Below, piece by piece: positions 44,614 through 54,696 of a DNA stretch of 64,000 nucleotides (positions are counted from its first letter, which is position 1; each line of letters opens with the position of its first letter). The notes under the pieces were generated by a model. The model worked only from the letters and a program-made list of their open reading frames with translations, was not told where the DNA came from and did not search any database. Origin of the DNA: Microbacterium proteolyticum (GTDB taxonomy: Bacteria; Actinomycetota; Actinomycetes; Actinomycetales; Microbacteriaceae); assembly GCF_029639405.1 (NCBI RefSeq), contig NZ_CP121274.1:1922001-1986000 (forward strand), in the 5' to 3' direction. The translations under genes and the position numbers were made by a program.

Positions 44614-45446
44614 GCGAACCGATGTCGGCGTACCGCGCGTACAAGGCGTGGGTCACCGAGCCCCTGACCGAGGAGCCGGCGGTCACCGTCGTCATCCCCG
44701 CGTACAACGAGGAGTGGCGCATCCTCCCGACGATCGGCGCGATCGCCACGCACATGAGCGCGCGCGGCGAGCCGTGGGAGCTGATCGTCTCGGACGACGG
44801 ATCGACGGATGCCACGGCCTCCCTCGTCCGCGATCTGCGCTTCGCCAACCTGCGGCTGCTGACCACGACGCGCAACGCCGGGAAGGGCGACGCCGTCCGT
44901 CGGGGCATGCTCGCCGCCCGCGGGCGTCTCGTGCTGTTCGCCGACGCCGACCAGTCCACCCCCATCGAGCAGTTCGACCGGCTGGCCGCACGCGTCGCCG
45001 AGGGTTTCGACGTCGTCGTCGGTTCGCGGGCCATTGCCGGGGCGGCGGTGAGCAACAAGAGCCTGGGACGCCGCATCCTCAGCGGGGGGCTGCACGTCCT
45101 GGTCTCGCGCGTGTTCGGCATCCAGGTCGCCGACACGCAGTGCGGGTTCAAGCTGTTCACCGCGCCCGCCGCGCAGAAGCTCTTCTCGACGCAGGTCGTC
45201 GACGGGTTCTCATTCGATCTCGAGGTCCTCTACCTCGCGCACAAGCTCGGCTACCGTGTGGCGGAGGAGCCGGTGGACTGGTACGACGCCCCCGGTTCGA
45301 CCGTGGATGCCATGAAGGTGACGCTGCAGTTTCTGCGCGACCTCGTCCGCATCCGATTCCTGGATCTGCGCGGTGCGTACCGCGAAGAGCGGCGCCGCCC
45401 GACACCGCTCACCCCCACGGAAGTCGACGGAAGGACCCCGCGATGA
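44610..45446 (+). CDS. GT2 glycosyltransferase, dolichyl-phosphate glucosyltransferase-like
   Basis: 278 aa. GT-A motifs: VTVVIPAYNEEWRI, IVSDDGSTDAT (nucleotide-binding DDG), LLTTTRNAGKGDAVRRGMLAARG, LFADADQSTP (DxD), and CGFKLFTAPAAQKLF. The ALG5-like pattern DADxSTP and QCGFK indicates transfer of a hexose to a polyprenyl phosphate, giving a donor for extracytoplasmic GT-C enzymes such as the giant protein at 36039. No C-terminal membrane helices, unlike Alg5. Overlaps both neighbours by ATGA. Confidence 0.87.
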   Translation: MSEPMSAYRAYKAWVTEPLTEEPAVTVVIPAYNEEWRILPTIGAIATHMSARGEPWELIVSDDGSTDATASLVRDLRFANLRLLTTTRNAGKGDAVRRGMLAARGRLVLFADADQSTPIEQFDRLAARVAEGFDVVVGSRAIAGAAVSNKSLGRRILSGGLHVLVSRVFGIQVADTQCGFKLFTAPAAQKLFSTQVVDGFSFDLEVLYLAHKLGYRVAEEPVDWYDAPGSTVDAMKVTLQFLRDLVRIRFLDLRGAYREERRRPTPLTPTEVDGRTPR

Positions 45447-45766
45447 TCGTCAGGACCGAGATCGAACCCTCACGCCGCACGGTGTACCTGGCCGGGCGTT
45501 TCGACGCCCACGAGGCGCCCGGGTTCCGCACCGCCGTGCACCCGCTGGTCACCGCCGAGCACCCCGTCATCCTGATGGACCTGTCGCAGGTGGCCTTCCT
45601 CGACTCCACGGCGCTCGCCGAGCTCGTGCGTCTGCAGAAGCAGGCCCGGGCGTTCGGGGGAGAGGTCGTGCTCGTGGACCCCGCCGACGCCGTCCGCGTG
45701 ATCCTGGAGATCACGGACCTCGCCGAGCTGTTCACGATCCGGTCGGCGGCGGACGGCCCATCGTGA
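45443..45766 (+). CDS. STAS-domain anti-sigma-factor antagonist (1)
   Basis: 107 aa, one STAS domain. Phosphorylatable serine S55 is in AFLDSTALAELVRL, the standard RsbV/SpoIIAA site. In partner switching, the unphosphorylated form binds a HATPase kinase and frees the target; here the kinase candidate is 47139 and the phosphatase 45763. It overlaps the glycosyltransferase gene by 4 nt, tying regulation to glycan synthesis. Confidence 0.88.
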   Translation: MIVRTEIEPSRRTVYLAGRFDAHEAPGFRTAVHPLVTAEHPVILMDLSQVAFLDSTALAELVRLQKQARAFGGEVVLVDPADAVRVILEITDLAELFTIRSAADGPS

Positions 45767-47142
45767 GAACCGACGAGACGGACCCCCGCACCGCGGGGAA
45801 CGCGCCTGCCGCGATCGGATCGCTGGACAACGCGCTCGACCTGCTCGCCTCGGCGGCGACGCGCAGCCCGTCGGCCGAGGACCACGACCGCGCGGCGCTC
45901 GCCGAGCGCGTCGTCCGCGACGCCGTGGCCGAGCTCCAGGCCACGCAGCTGGCGCTCACGGAGGCGCTCATCGCGAGCCAGGACCGGCAACTGGCCGTCG
46001 AGGCGCTCGCGCGCATCAACGTGCGGGGTGCGGCGGGCGACGACACGCTCTCGCTGCTGCTGGACCGCGCCCTGTCGATCACGGACTCGCGGCAGGTGCT
46101 GTTCTTCGAGGGGCGCGAGGTCGCCCTGGTCCGCGGCGACCACGGCGATCTCGGCGCGCACGTGAGTCTGGTCCGCGCGGCGCTCGAGGATGCGCCCGAC
46201 GACGCCGTCCGCGCCGTGGCATCCGACACCGCCGTGATCGGCGTCCTCGACCCGGACGGTGCGACGGAGCAGCACATCGCCTTCTTCCGGTCGGCTGACC
46301 GCCCGTTCTCCACCATCGACGTGCCTCTCATCGAGGCGATCGTCTCGGCGATCGGCATCATGCTCGCGTTCCGGGAACTGCACCGCCACGAGTTCGAACG
46401 CGCCGCCGTGGAGCGCGAGCACCAGTTGGCCTCCGTCCTCGCCCAATCCGTGATCTCGACCGAACCGCCGCCGTCCGCCGACGTGGACCTCTACGCGCGC
46501 ACGGTGCCCGCGGCTCTCACCGGCGGCGACCTGTACGTGTTCGGTCGCTCCACCGGGGCGATCTGGTTCGCCGTCGGTGACGTCGCCGGCAAGGGTCTGC
46601 CGGCCGCGATGCTCATGACGCGCGCCGTCGCCGCCTGCCGGATCGCGTTCCTCACCCGCCCGGACGACTCCGTGGTCGACGTGTTCCAGCGCATCGAGGA
46701 CGAGCTGTTCGACCATCTCGACGACGTCGGCGTGTTCATCACCCTGACGGTGGGCGTGATCCGCGAGGACACCGGCGAGGTCTCGCTCGTGAACGCCGGG
46801 CACTCCCCGGTGGTGTTCAGCGGCACGGAGGTCGAGGCCGTCAAGGCATCCGTCCCCCCGGTCGGGGTGATCCGCGGTCGCGTCCCCCGGGTATGGACCA
46901 CCGTGCTGGGCGTCGACGACACGCTCGTCATCGGCTCCGACGGTCTGGCCGAGCAGACGGACCCCGACGGCGAGCAGTTCGGCTACGACCGCTTCACGGA
47001 ACTGTGCCGTTCGGCCCGTGGGCTCAGTTCGACCGACTTCGGTCGGATCGTGTTCGGCGCCGTCGACGGTTTCGCGCGCGGTGCCGCACCGTCCGACGAC
47101 GCCACCCTGATGGTCATCCGCCGCGGAAGGACACTCGCGTGA
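45763..47142 (+). CDS. SpoIIE/RsbU-type PP2C serine phosphatase
   Basis: 459 aa. The C-terminal 240 residues are a PPM/SpoIIE phosphatase: TGGDLYVFGRS (GGDxY metal motif), VGDVAGKGLPAAMLMTRAVA, LVNAGHSPVVF, VIGSDGLAEQTD, and PSDDATLMVIRR (DD metal ligands). The N-terminal part has a helix (LQATQLALTEALIASQDRQLAVEALARINV) and a GAF-like region (about 90-205). It should dephosphorylate one or both STAS proteins in this operon. No membrane segment, so the input is cytosolic or comes via the GAF-like domain. Confidence 0.88.
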   Translation: MRTDETDPRTAGNAPAAIGSLDNALDLLASAATRSPSAEDHDRAALAERVVRDAVAELQATQLALTEALIASQDRQLAVEALARINVRGAAGDDTLSLLLDRALSITDSRQVLFFEGREVALVRGDHGDLGAHVSLVRAALEDAPDDAVRAVASDTAVIGVLDPDGATEQHIAFFRSADRPFSTIDVPLIEAIVSAIGIMLAFRELHRHEFERAAVEREHQLASVLAQSVISTEPPPSADVDLYARTVPAALTGGDLYVFGRSTGAIWFAVGDVAGKGLPAAMLMTRAVAACRIAFLTRPDDSVVDVFQRIEDELFDHLDDVGVFITLTVGVIREDTGEVSLVNAGHSPVVFSGTEVEAVKASVPPVGVIRGRVPRVWTTVLGVDDTLVIGSDGLAEQTDPDGEQFGYDRFTELCRSARGLSSTDFGRIVFGAVDGFARGAAPSDDATLMVIRRGRTLA

Positions 47143-47570
47143 CCGGCACCGTGCGCTCCACCCTCGAGCTCGAACCGACGGCGCTGGCCACCCGCGAGAT
47201 CGGCGGCTGGCTCACGGCATCCCTCGCGCACCTCGATCCGGCGACCGCGGCCGTGCTCCTGCCGCGCGCCGAGCTCGCCGTCCACGAGGCCTGCATGAAC
47301 GTCATCGACCACGGGGAGCTCCCCGAGGGCACGACGATCGGTCTCGCGCTGGAAGTCGGCCCGGCCGCGCTCGTCGTTCGCCTGACCGACCACGGCGCGC
47401 CGTTCGATCCGTCGACCGCGGCGGTCCTGCCGGCCGAGCCGCTCCGCGAACGCGGGTACGGCCTCACGATCATCCGCTCCCTCGTCACCGAGGTGTCCTA
47501 CCGGCGGGTCGGAGCGGTCAACGAACTGGAACTACGTATGGAGATCGAGGGCGACGATGCACAGCACTGA
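47139..47570 (+). CDS. Anti-sigma regulatory factor, HATPase kinase (RsbW-like)
   Basis: 143 aa HATPase_c_2 domain: HEACMNVIDHG (N box), LTDHGAPFDP (G1 box) and RGYGLTIIRSL (G2 box). Such proteins phosphorylate STAS partners and sequester a sigma factor or another target. GTG 47139 overlaps the phosphatase stop; its end overlaps the next STAS gene by 14 nt. No sigma-factor gene is in the operon or anywhere in this window, so the true output is open. Confidence 0.88.
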   Translation: MTGTVRSTLELEPTALATREIGGWLTASLAHLDPATAAVLLPRAELAVHEACMNVIDHGELPEGTTIGLALEVGPAALVVRLTDHGAPFDPSTAAVLPAEPLRERGYGLTIIRSLVTEVSYRRVGAVNELELRMEIEGDDAQH

Positions 47571-47925
47571 GGCGGCGGGCGAGAGCGCTCTGAGGATCGA
47601 CGTGGTCTACGTCGACGAGGTGTACGCGTTGCTCGCGCTGTCCGGACGCCTGGATGCCGTGGAGGCGCCGAGAGCGCGGCAGATCTTCGACTCGGCCCAG
47701 GTGGCCGCCGCGGCGCGGCTGACCATCGACCTCACCGACGTCACGTTCGTCGACAGCGCCGGTCTCGCCGTGCTCGCGCGCGCCCGCCGCGACCGCGGTC
47801 TGACCGGCGGATCGGTGACGCTGATCCGCCCCCGATCGGACGACGCGATGCGGGTCTTCCGGTTGACCCAGTTCGACCAGATCTTCGTGATGCGCGACTC
47901 CGCCGACGAGGTGGACGACCGGTGA
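47557..47925 (+). CDS. STAS-domain anti-sigma-factor antagonist (2)
   Basis: 122 aa. Second STAS protein, with S67 in VTFVDSAGLAVLARAR, closer to the RsbV consensus than the first. Directly behind and overlapping the HATPase gene (14 nt), the usual order of a kinase-antagonist pair; the earlier STAS protein may have a different partner. Followed by the receiver gene with GTGA overlap. Confidence 0.88.
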   Translation: MHSTEAAGESALRIDVVYVDEVYALLALSGRLDAVEAPRARQIFDSAQVAAAARLTIDLTDVTFVDSAGLAVLARARRDRGLTGGSVTLIRPRSDDAMRVFRLTQFDQIFVMRDSADEVDDR

Positions 47926-48287
47926 GCGACGCCCTCATCGTCGACGACGATCCCGTCACCCGCCTCGTGCTCACGCACATGCTCCGAGCCCTGGGATGGT
48001 CGACGGATGCCGCGGCCGACGTGCCCGAGGCGGCTGCGCGGCTGCGCGAGCGCACGTACGACCTCGTCATCTCGGACTTCCAGCTCCCCTCGGGCACGGG
48101 CACCGAGCTGCTCGACGTGCTCGGGGGAGCGGCATCCACCCGGTTCGTCCTGCTCACCGGCATCATCGAGTACTCGGGCATCCCGGTCGAGGCGTCGCAG
48201 CGGCTGTCGGCACGGCTGACCAAGCCGGTCAGCTCCGAAGCGCTGCGGGAGGTCCTCGGGCGCATCTTCGCCGAAGGCCCCGGGTGA
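47922..48287 (+). CDS. Stand-alone response-regulator receiver protein
   Basis: 121 aa, a single receiver domain with no output domain. VDDDP acidic pocket at residues 8-11, phospho-Asp D52 (LVISDFQLP), Thr in LLTG, and Lys K101 (LTKPV). It could be a phosphate shuttle or sink, or act by protein contact, for example on the partner-switching proteins. The orphan hybrid kinase divergent from this operon (41946) is the nearest candidate donor. Confidence 0.85.
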   Translation: MSDALIVDDDPVTRLVLTHMLRALGWSTDAAADVPEAAARLRERTYDLVISDFQLPSGTGTELLDVLGGAASTRFVLLTGIIEYSGIPVEASQRLSARLTKPVSSEALREVLGRIFAEGPG

Positions 48288-49282
48288 CCTCGGCCTCCGC
48301 GCGGGTCGGCTGGATGGTCGTCGCCGCGCTCGTGGCCGCCGTCGGCGCCCGCGTCCGTCCCGTGCGGTGGATCCCGCTCGCGATCGGGGTGCGGGGGGTG
48401 GAACGGCGCCTCCTGATCGCCGCGTATCCGGTCGCGCTCGTCGCGGCCCTGGCTCGACGTCGGGCTCTCTCGGTCGTCGCCGGCGCCCTCGTGGCCCTCC
48501 ACGTGTTCGTCTCGGTACGCGGCCGGGGCGGTCGGAGTCCGCACCCGATCGCGGACGGTTCCCTGCGTCTCCGACTGGTGACGGCCAACCTGCTCTGCAG
48601 CAACCCCGACATCCCGCGGCTCGCCGACGAGATCGCGGACGAGGATGCCGACGTCGTCCTGGTCCAGGAGGTCACCCCCGAGGTGCTCGCCGTGCTGCGG
48701 CGGTCGCGCCTGTGGTCCGCCTATCCGCACCGGCGGGTCGCACCGCGACCGGAGTTCCACGGGGCGGCGACGTTCTCGCGCCTCCCGGTGGTCTTCGACG
48801 CGGTGCTCGACGTGGCGGGATCCCCGATGCTCCGCACCGACCTCGCCACACCCCACGGCCCGGTGCGCGTGGTCAACGTGCACACCGTGGCGCCCCTCAC
48901 CCTCGGGCAGGTGCGCCGATGGGAACGGCAGATGGCGTGGCTCGGCGCGTTCGCCGACGCCGACGCGAGCCCGGTCATCGTCGCCGGCGATTTCAACGCG
49001 ACAGGCGATCACGCCCCCTTCCGGCGCCTGATGCGCGGGCGTCTGCGCGACGCCTTCGACGCGGTCGGTCGCGGGTCCGGCGCGACCTGGCCGATCGGTC
49101 ACCGTTTCCTGCCCCCGCTGCTCCGCCTCGACCACGTCCTCACGGGCGGCGACATCGAGGTCGATTCCCTGCGCGCCGTGCCCGGCGCCGGCAGCGACCA
49201 CGCGCGGCTCGTCGCGGAGCTCGGCATCCCCGAACCCCTCCGTCCGGACGTATCCGCGTCCGGCTCATTCAGCCCGGTCTAG
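48284..49282 (+). CDS. Endonuclease/exonuclease/phosphatase-family membrane protein
   Basis: 332 aa. Three short hydrophobic helices (residues about 8-72) are followed by an EEP domain: RLVTANLL (Asn ligand), VVLVQEVTPE (metal-binding Glu), VVNVHTVAP, VIVAGDFNATGDH (DxN) and GSDHARLVAEL (SDH catalytic His). The active site would face outside, as in related YafD-like proteins. Targets could be phosphodiesters or lipids rather than DNA. GTG 48284 overlaps the receiver gene; last gene of the operon. Confidence 0.82.
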   Translation: MTSASARVGWMVVAALVAAVGARVRPVRWIPLAIGVRGVERRLLIAAYPVALVAALARRRALSVVAGALVALHVFVSVRGRGGRSPHPIADGSLRLRLVTANLLCSNPDIPRLADEIADEDADVVLVQEVTPEVLAVLRRSRLWSAYPHRRVAPRPEFHGAATFSRLPVVFDAVLDVAGSPMLRTDLATPHGPVRVVNVHTVAPLTLGQVRRWERQMAWLGAFADADASPVIVAGDFNATGDHAPFRRLMRGRLRDAFDAVGRGSGATWPIGHRFLPPLLRLDHVLTGGDIEVDSLRAVPGAGSDHARLVAELGIPEPLRPDVSASGSFSPV

Positions 49283-49299
49283 TAGGGTTGTCGCTTGGC

Positions 49300-49325
49300 A
49301 AGATCTCTTGATATCGAGAGATCTT
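49300..49325. promoter_or_regulatory. Palindromic operator upstream of sucC
   Basis: AAGATCTCT and AGAGATCTT are perfect 9-bp arms around TGATATCG, giving a 26-nt near-palindrome 42 nt before the sucC GTG. A TAGGGT hexamer lies about 15 nt upstream of it. Its position in the leader or start region suits a repressor of the TCA-cycle operon. Confidence 0.55.
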
Positions 49326-49366
49326 CCGCCTCCTCCCACCACCGATCGCCCAGCGAAGGATCATCC

Positions 49367-51450
<2,084 letters not shown>

Positions 51451-51461
51451 CGCTTCGCTCG

Positions 51462-51495
51462 AAAGGGCCCGGATGCCATGGCATCCGGGCCCTTT
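51462..51495 (+). terminator. Perfect-palindrome terminator after sucD
   Basis: AAAGGGCCCGGATGCC and its exact inverse flank a central AT, a 34-nt perfect palindrome 12 nt after the sucD stop, ending in TTTC. Its core (GGGCCCGGATGCC) recurs in the terminator of the NCS2 permease at 52568. Confidence 0.8.
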
Positions 51496-51517
51496 CGCGT
51501 TCCCCGATGGTGCTCGG

Positions 51518-51575
51518 TCGAGTGTCCAAGACACGCGGACGGCCCCGCGCCGCGTCCGCGTGTCTGGGACACTGA
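51518..51575. repeat. Intergenic palindrome, family B copy 2
   Basis: TCGAGTGTCCAAGACACGCG... and its near-exact inverse (one substitution and one indel) around a 12-nt GC loop. It lies between the sucD terminator and the 3' end of the convergent metalloprotease gene. Confidence 0.85.
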
Positions 51576-51593
51576 GACGGGAGGGAGAGGGAG

Positions 51594-52184
51594 TTACATG
51601 CCGTCGGCCTTCATAGCGGCCACGATCAGCACGTGCCGGTCGGCGTTCTGCTCCGACCATTCGTTGTCGTAGTTCAGGCCGTAGGGCCAGAAGTGCCCTC
51701 CGCCGCAGGAGATGGTCGCGCTGTCGCCGTCCCAGCTCTTGATCAGCGCGTTGACGTTCGGGCCGGTCCAGGTGCCCGTGCTGCAGTTGCTCGACCACCC
51801 ACCGCTCTGATTCACGCCGAGGGTGTGGGCGATCTCGTGCAGCGCGGTGCGCTCGGACATGTACGACCGGTTCTCCCCGAAGCGCAGATCGCCGTTGCCG
51901 TTGCCTTCGGCGGTGGGGACGCCCGGAGCGTAGTAGACGTTCAGCTCTTTGGTCAGGTCGGAGAGGTTGTTGTAGCGCGTGACGGCGGCGTTGACGGCGG
52001 CGGTGATCTTGTCGTAAGCGTCCTGCTGGTCGGCGGTCGGATTCGCCTCGGTGTGCAGCGTGTAGGTGATCTCGCCGTCGGCGGCGAGGGCGGGGGCGGT
52101 GCTACCGCCTACCAGAGCTGCGCCCGCGAGAACGGCGGCGATCAGGGCGCGTCGACGACGGGGGAGGACGTTCGTCATCTGCAT
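51594..52184 (-). CDS. Secreted HExxH metalloprotease-like protein
   Basis: 196 aa. ATG 52184 (AAGGAGAAG upstream) starts a Tat/Sec-like signal: basic RRRR, hydrophobic AAVLAGAALVGG, and cleavage near ALA-A at residue 34-35. The mature domain has H116-E-I-A-H120-T-L-G (zinc-binding HExxHxxG), two cysteines (SNCSTG and ISCGGG) likely in a disulfide, and aromatic segments GHFWPYGLNYDNEWS. It resembles small secreted zinc proteases of actinobacteria and fungi; substrate unknown. The HExxHTLGV pattern suggests a third ligand in NQSGG or beyond that was not pinned down. Confidence 0.7.
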   Translation of the reverse strand: MQMTNVLPRRRRALIAAVLAGAALVGGSTAPALAADGEITYTLHTEANPTADQQDAYDKITAAVNAAVTRYNNLSDLTKELNVYYAPGVPTAEGNGNGDLRFGENRSYMSERTALHEIAHTLGVNQSGGWSSNCSTGTWTGPNVNALIKSWDGDSATISCGGGHFWPYGLNYDNEWSEQNADRHVLIVAAMKADGM

Positions 52185-52348
52185 GGTTCTTCTCCTTCGA
52201 AGCGGCGGACGCGGTCGTCGCGTCCGTGTGACGAACGTAGGTCAAAACAGTCATGTCCACGTCAACATGAGAGAAGTCTCACTCTCTTCTCATCGACGAT
52301 GCGGCTCGCATGGCCTCGTCGCCCGCGGGCTGTTGGCCGCCGCCGAAG

Positions 52349-52416
52349 GCACACGATCGGGTCGAGCGCATACGATCGAGACGTTCCGAACATGTGCGTT
52401 CGTCCGGATCGTGTGC
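52349..52416. repeat. Intergenic four-word element, family F
   Basis: GCACACGATC (52349-52358) and its exact inverse GATCGTGTGC (52407-52416) enclose a second, weaker pair (CGCATACGATC and GAACATGTGCG). It lies upstream of the metalloprotease gene. Confidence 0.55.
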
Positions 52417-52475
52417 GCTCGCGTTGTGCGGGCCCCGTGACGAGAGCGGCGGCGGAGCGGCGGGCGGTGCCGGCG

Positions 52476-52534
52476 TCGAGTGTCCAAGACACGCCGTGTC
52501 GGGCCGGGGGCATGCGGCGTGTCCTGGACGCTCG
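52476..52534. repeat. Intergenic palindrome, family B copy 3
   Basis: TCGAGTGTCCAAGACACGCCG pairs with an inverse copy that differs at two positions, around a G-rich loop. It lies between the NCS2 terminator and family F, 60 nt after that element. Confidence 0.85.
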
Positions 52535-52567
52535 AGCCCGGAACACCGCCGCACCCGCATACGGGAA

Positions 52568-52597
52568 GGGGCCCGGATGCCGTGGCATCCAGGCCCC
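52568..52597 (-). terminator. Terminator of the NCS2 permease gene
   Basis: GGGGCCCGGATGCC and GGCATCCAGGCCCC form a 14-bp stem with one mismatch, 15 nt beyond the permease stop. Same core as the sucD terminator. Confidence 0.7.
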
Positions 52598-52612
52598 TGT
52601 CGAGCGCGGGGC

Positions 52613-54064
52613 TCAGCCGAGCAGGGCCTCGACCGGGCCGCGGACGAAGAAGACGACGAAGCCGGCGGCGACGATCCACAGCAGCGGACTGATGCGGCGG
52701 GCACGGCCCGACAGCGCCTGGATCACGACCCAGCTGACGAAGCCCGCGCCGATGCCGTTGGCGATCGAGTAGGTCAGCGGCATCACCGTCACCGTGAGGA
52801 ACACCGGGATCAGCACCGAGAGGTCGCTGAGGTCGACGTGGCGGATCTGCCCCATCATGAGCGCGCCCACGATCACCAGGGCGGCGGCGGCGATCTCGGT
52901 CGGGACGATGCTCGTCAGCGGCGTGAAGAACATCGCGAGCAGGAACAGGGCCCCGGTCACGACGTTCGCGAGTCCGGTCCGCGCGCCTTCACCGATACCC
53001 GATCCCGACTCGATGAACACCGTGTTCGACGACGACGACGTCGCGCCACCGGCGACCGCGCCGATGCCTTCGATGATGAGGGCCGAGCGCAGGCGCGGGA
53101 AGGTGCCGTCGGGGGCCGCGAGACCCGCCTCGCGGGACAGGCCGGTCATCGTGCCCATCGCGTCGAAGAAGTTCGTGAACACCAGCGTGAACACCAGCAT
53201 GAGCGCCGCAAGCACGCCGATACGGCCGAAGGCGCCGCCCAGGTCGACCTGGCCGACGAGCGACAGGTCGGGGAGACCGACCCACTGCGTCGGAACAGTG
53301 GGGACGCTGAGGCCCCAGCCGCCGGGGTTCTCCGCCGAGCGGGGGCCGAGCTTGGCGATGGCCTCCACGATCACCGCGATGACCGTGCCGCTGAGCAGGC
53401 CGATGAGCAGCGCCGCCTTGACCTTGCGCACCATGAGCACGGCGGTGATGAGGAGCGTGAGCACGAACAGGGCGGTCGGGATCGTGGCGATCGACCCCTG
53501 CACACCGAGTCCGACGGGCGGCGACGACAGCCCCGTCGCGGTCACGAGGCCGCTGTCGACGAAACCGATGAAGGCGATGAACAGACCGATGCCGACGGTG
53601 ATCGCCGTCTTCAGCGCGAGCGGCACGGCTTCGAAGATCATGCGGCGCAGACCCGTGACCGCCAGCAGCACGATGATGAGCCCGTTGATGACCACGAGCC
53701 CCATCGCTTCGGGCCAGGTGACGCCGCCGACGATTCCGACGGCGAGGAACGAGTTGATCCCGAGGCCGGCGGCGAAGGCGAACGGCAGGCGGGTGACGAG
53801 ACCGAACAGCATCGTCATGACGCCGGCGGTCAGCGCGGTGACCGCGGCGACCTGGGGGAAGCCGAGCGCGTTGCCGGCGACGTCGGGGGTTCCCGACAGG
53901 ATGATCGGGTTCAGGATGACGATGTAGGCCATCGTCACGAACGTGACGACGCCACCGCGCACCTCGGCGCCGACCGAGGAACCCCGGGCGGTGATCTCGA
54001 AGAACCGGTCGACCGCGTTCTTCGGGGCGGGAGCGGCGGTGGTCTCGGGAGCGGGCGTGCTCAT
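52613..54064 (-). CDS. NCS2-family purine permease (AzgA/GhxP-like)
   Basis: 483 aa, 12-14 membrane segments. The N-terminal [37 protein letters not shown] and the [14 protein letters not shown] motif mark the AzgA-like branch of NCS2, which imports adenine, guanine or hypoxanthine by proton symport. A second conserved block is [31 protein letters not shown] 54064 with GGAGCC upstream. Substrate is inferred from subfamily. The location near purN-purH is consistent with purine supply, but it is transcribed on its own. Confidence 0.9.
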   Translation of the reverse strand: MSTPAPETTAAPAPKNAVDRFFEITARGSSVGAEVRGGVVTFVTMAYIVILNPIILSGTPDVAGNALGFPQVAAVTALTAGVMTMLFGLVTRLPFAFAAGLGINSFLAVGIVGGVTWPEAMGLVVINGLIIVLLAVTGLRRMIFEAVPLALKTAITVGIGLFIAFIGFVDSGLVTATGLSSPPVGLGVQGSIATIPTALFVLTLLITAVLMVRKVKAALLIGLLSGTVIAVIVEAIAKLGPRSAENPGGWGLSVPTVPTQWVGLPDLSLVGQVDLGGAFGRIGVLAALMLVFTLVFTNFFDAMGTMTGLSREAGLAAPDGTFPRLRSALIIEGIGAVAGGATSSSSNTVFIESGSGIGEGARTGLANVVTGALFLLAMFFTPLTSIVPTEIAAAALVIVGALMMGQIRHVDLSDLSVLIPVFLTVTVMPLTYSIANGIGAGFVSWVVIQALSGRARRISPLLWIVAAGFVVFFVRGPVEALLG

Positions 54065-54127
54065 GGGGGCTCCAGAAATGGGGGAGAGTCGGTGCCGGGG
54101 AGGGGGAGCGGGCCTATCGTGGGGGAC

Positions 54128-54571
54128 ATGCCACTCTCAGGAGAGTATCTGCCCAGCACCAGCGAATGGGCCCGTTCGCAGGCCGAGACCTTCGAGGCCA
54201 GCGGGGGTCAGGAGGCCGCGGAACTGCGGGGCGTTCCCATCATCGTCCTCACGACCGTCGGAGCAAAAACGGGGGGCCTGCGCAAGACCGCGCTCATGCG
54301 GGTCGAGCACGACGGACGCTACCTCGTTGTGGCATCCAAGGGCGGTGCTCCCGAGCACCCGGCGTGGTTCCACAACCTCGTGAAAAACCCGCGGGTGGAA
54401 CTGCAGGACGGCGACGTCAAGCGCGAATACCAGGCACACCAGGCCGAGGGCGCCGAGCGCGACGAGTGGTGGGCGCGCGCCGTGGCGGTGTGGCCCGACT
54501 ACGACGAGTACCAGAAGAAGACCGAGCGCCGCATCGAGATCTTCGTGCTGGAGCCGGTCTCCGGCGCGTGA
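54128..54571 (+). CDS. Deazaflavin (F420)-dependent nitroreductase-family protein
   Basis: 147 aa, single Ddn-type split-barrel domain. Characteristic order: [85 protein letters not shown]. Members reduce substrates with coenzyme F420 in actinobacteria. A TATCGT hexamer lies 8 nt before ATG 54128. The TGA stop lies inside family A copy 2. Confidence 0.87.
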   Translation: MPLSGEYLPSTSEWARSQAETFEASGGQEAAELRGVPIIVLTTVGAKTGGLRKTALMRVEHDGRYLVVASKGGAPEHPAWFHNLVKNPRVELQDGDVKREYQAHQAEGAERDEWWARAVAVWPDYDEYQKKTERRIEIFVLEPVSGA

Positions 54572-54628
54572 GTCGCCACGATTTGTCGCTTCGGACCGCG
54601 CAGAGGCGACAAATCCTGGCGACTCGCG
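54567..54628. repeat. Intergenic palindrome, family A copy 2
   Basis: CGTGAGTCGCCACGATTTGTCGCTT pairs with an inverse copy differing at three positions. It overlaps the stop codon of the preceding gene by 5 nt and precedes perM by about 70 nt. Confidence 0.85.
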
Positions 54629-54696
54629 CACGGGACGGCGCACCCCGCCGCGCCTGAGGACGCGGCCAGGGAAGCGCGGGTAGGGTCGGTCTGCTC

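Larger units (their letters stand above)
52185..52567. other. Gap upstream of the metalloprotease, filled by two palindromic elements
   Basis: No gene. It contains the protease promoter region, including AT-richer sequence at 52240-52290 (GTCAAAACAGTCATG, CAACATGAGAG), the family F element and family B copy 3. Nothing else was recognised. Confidence 0.5.

Noticed and set aside
51462-51575. Treating all palindromes near gene ends as terminators
   Set aside because: The family B element here follows an already complete sucD terminator, and other family members lie upstream of genes or between divergent genes.
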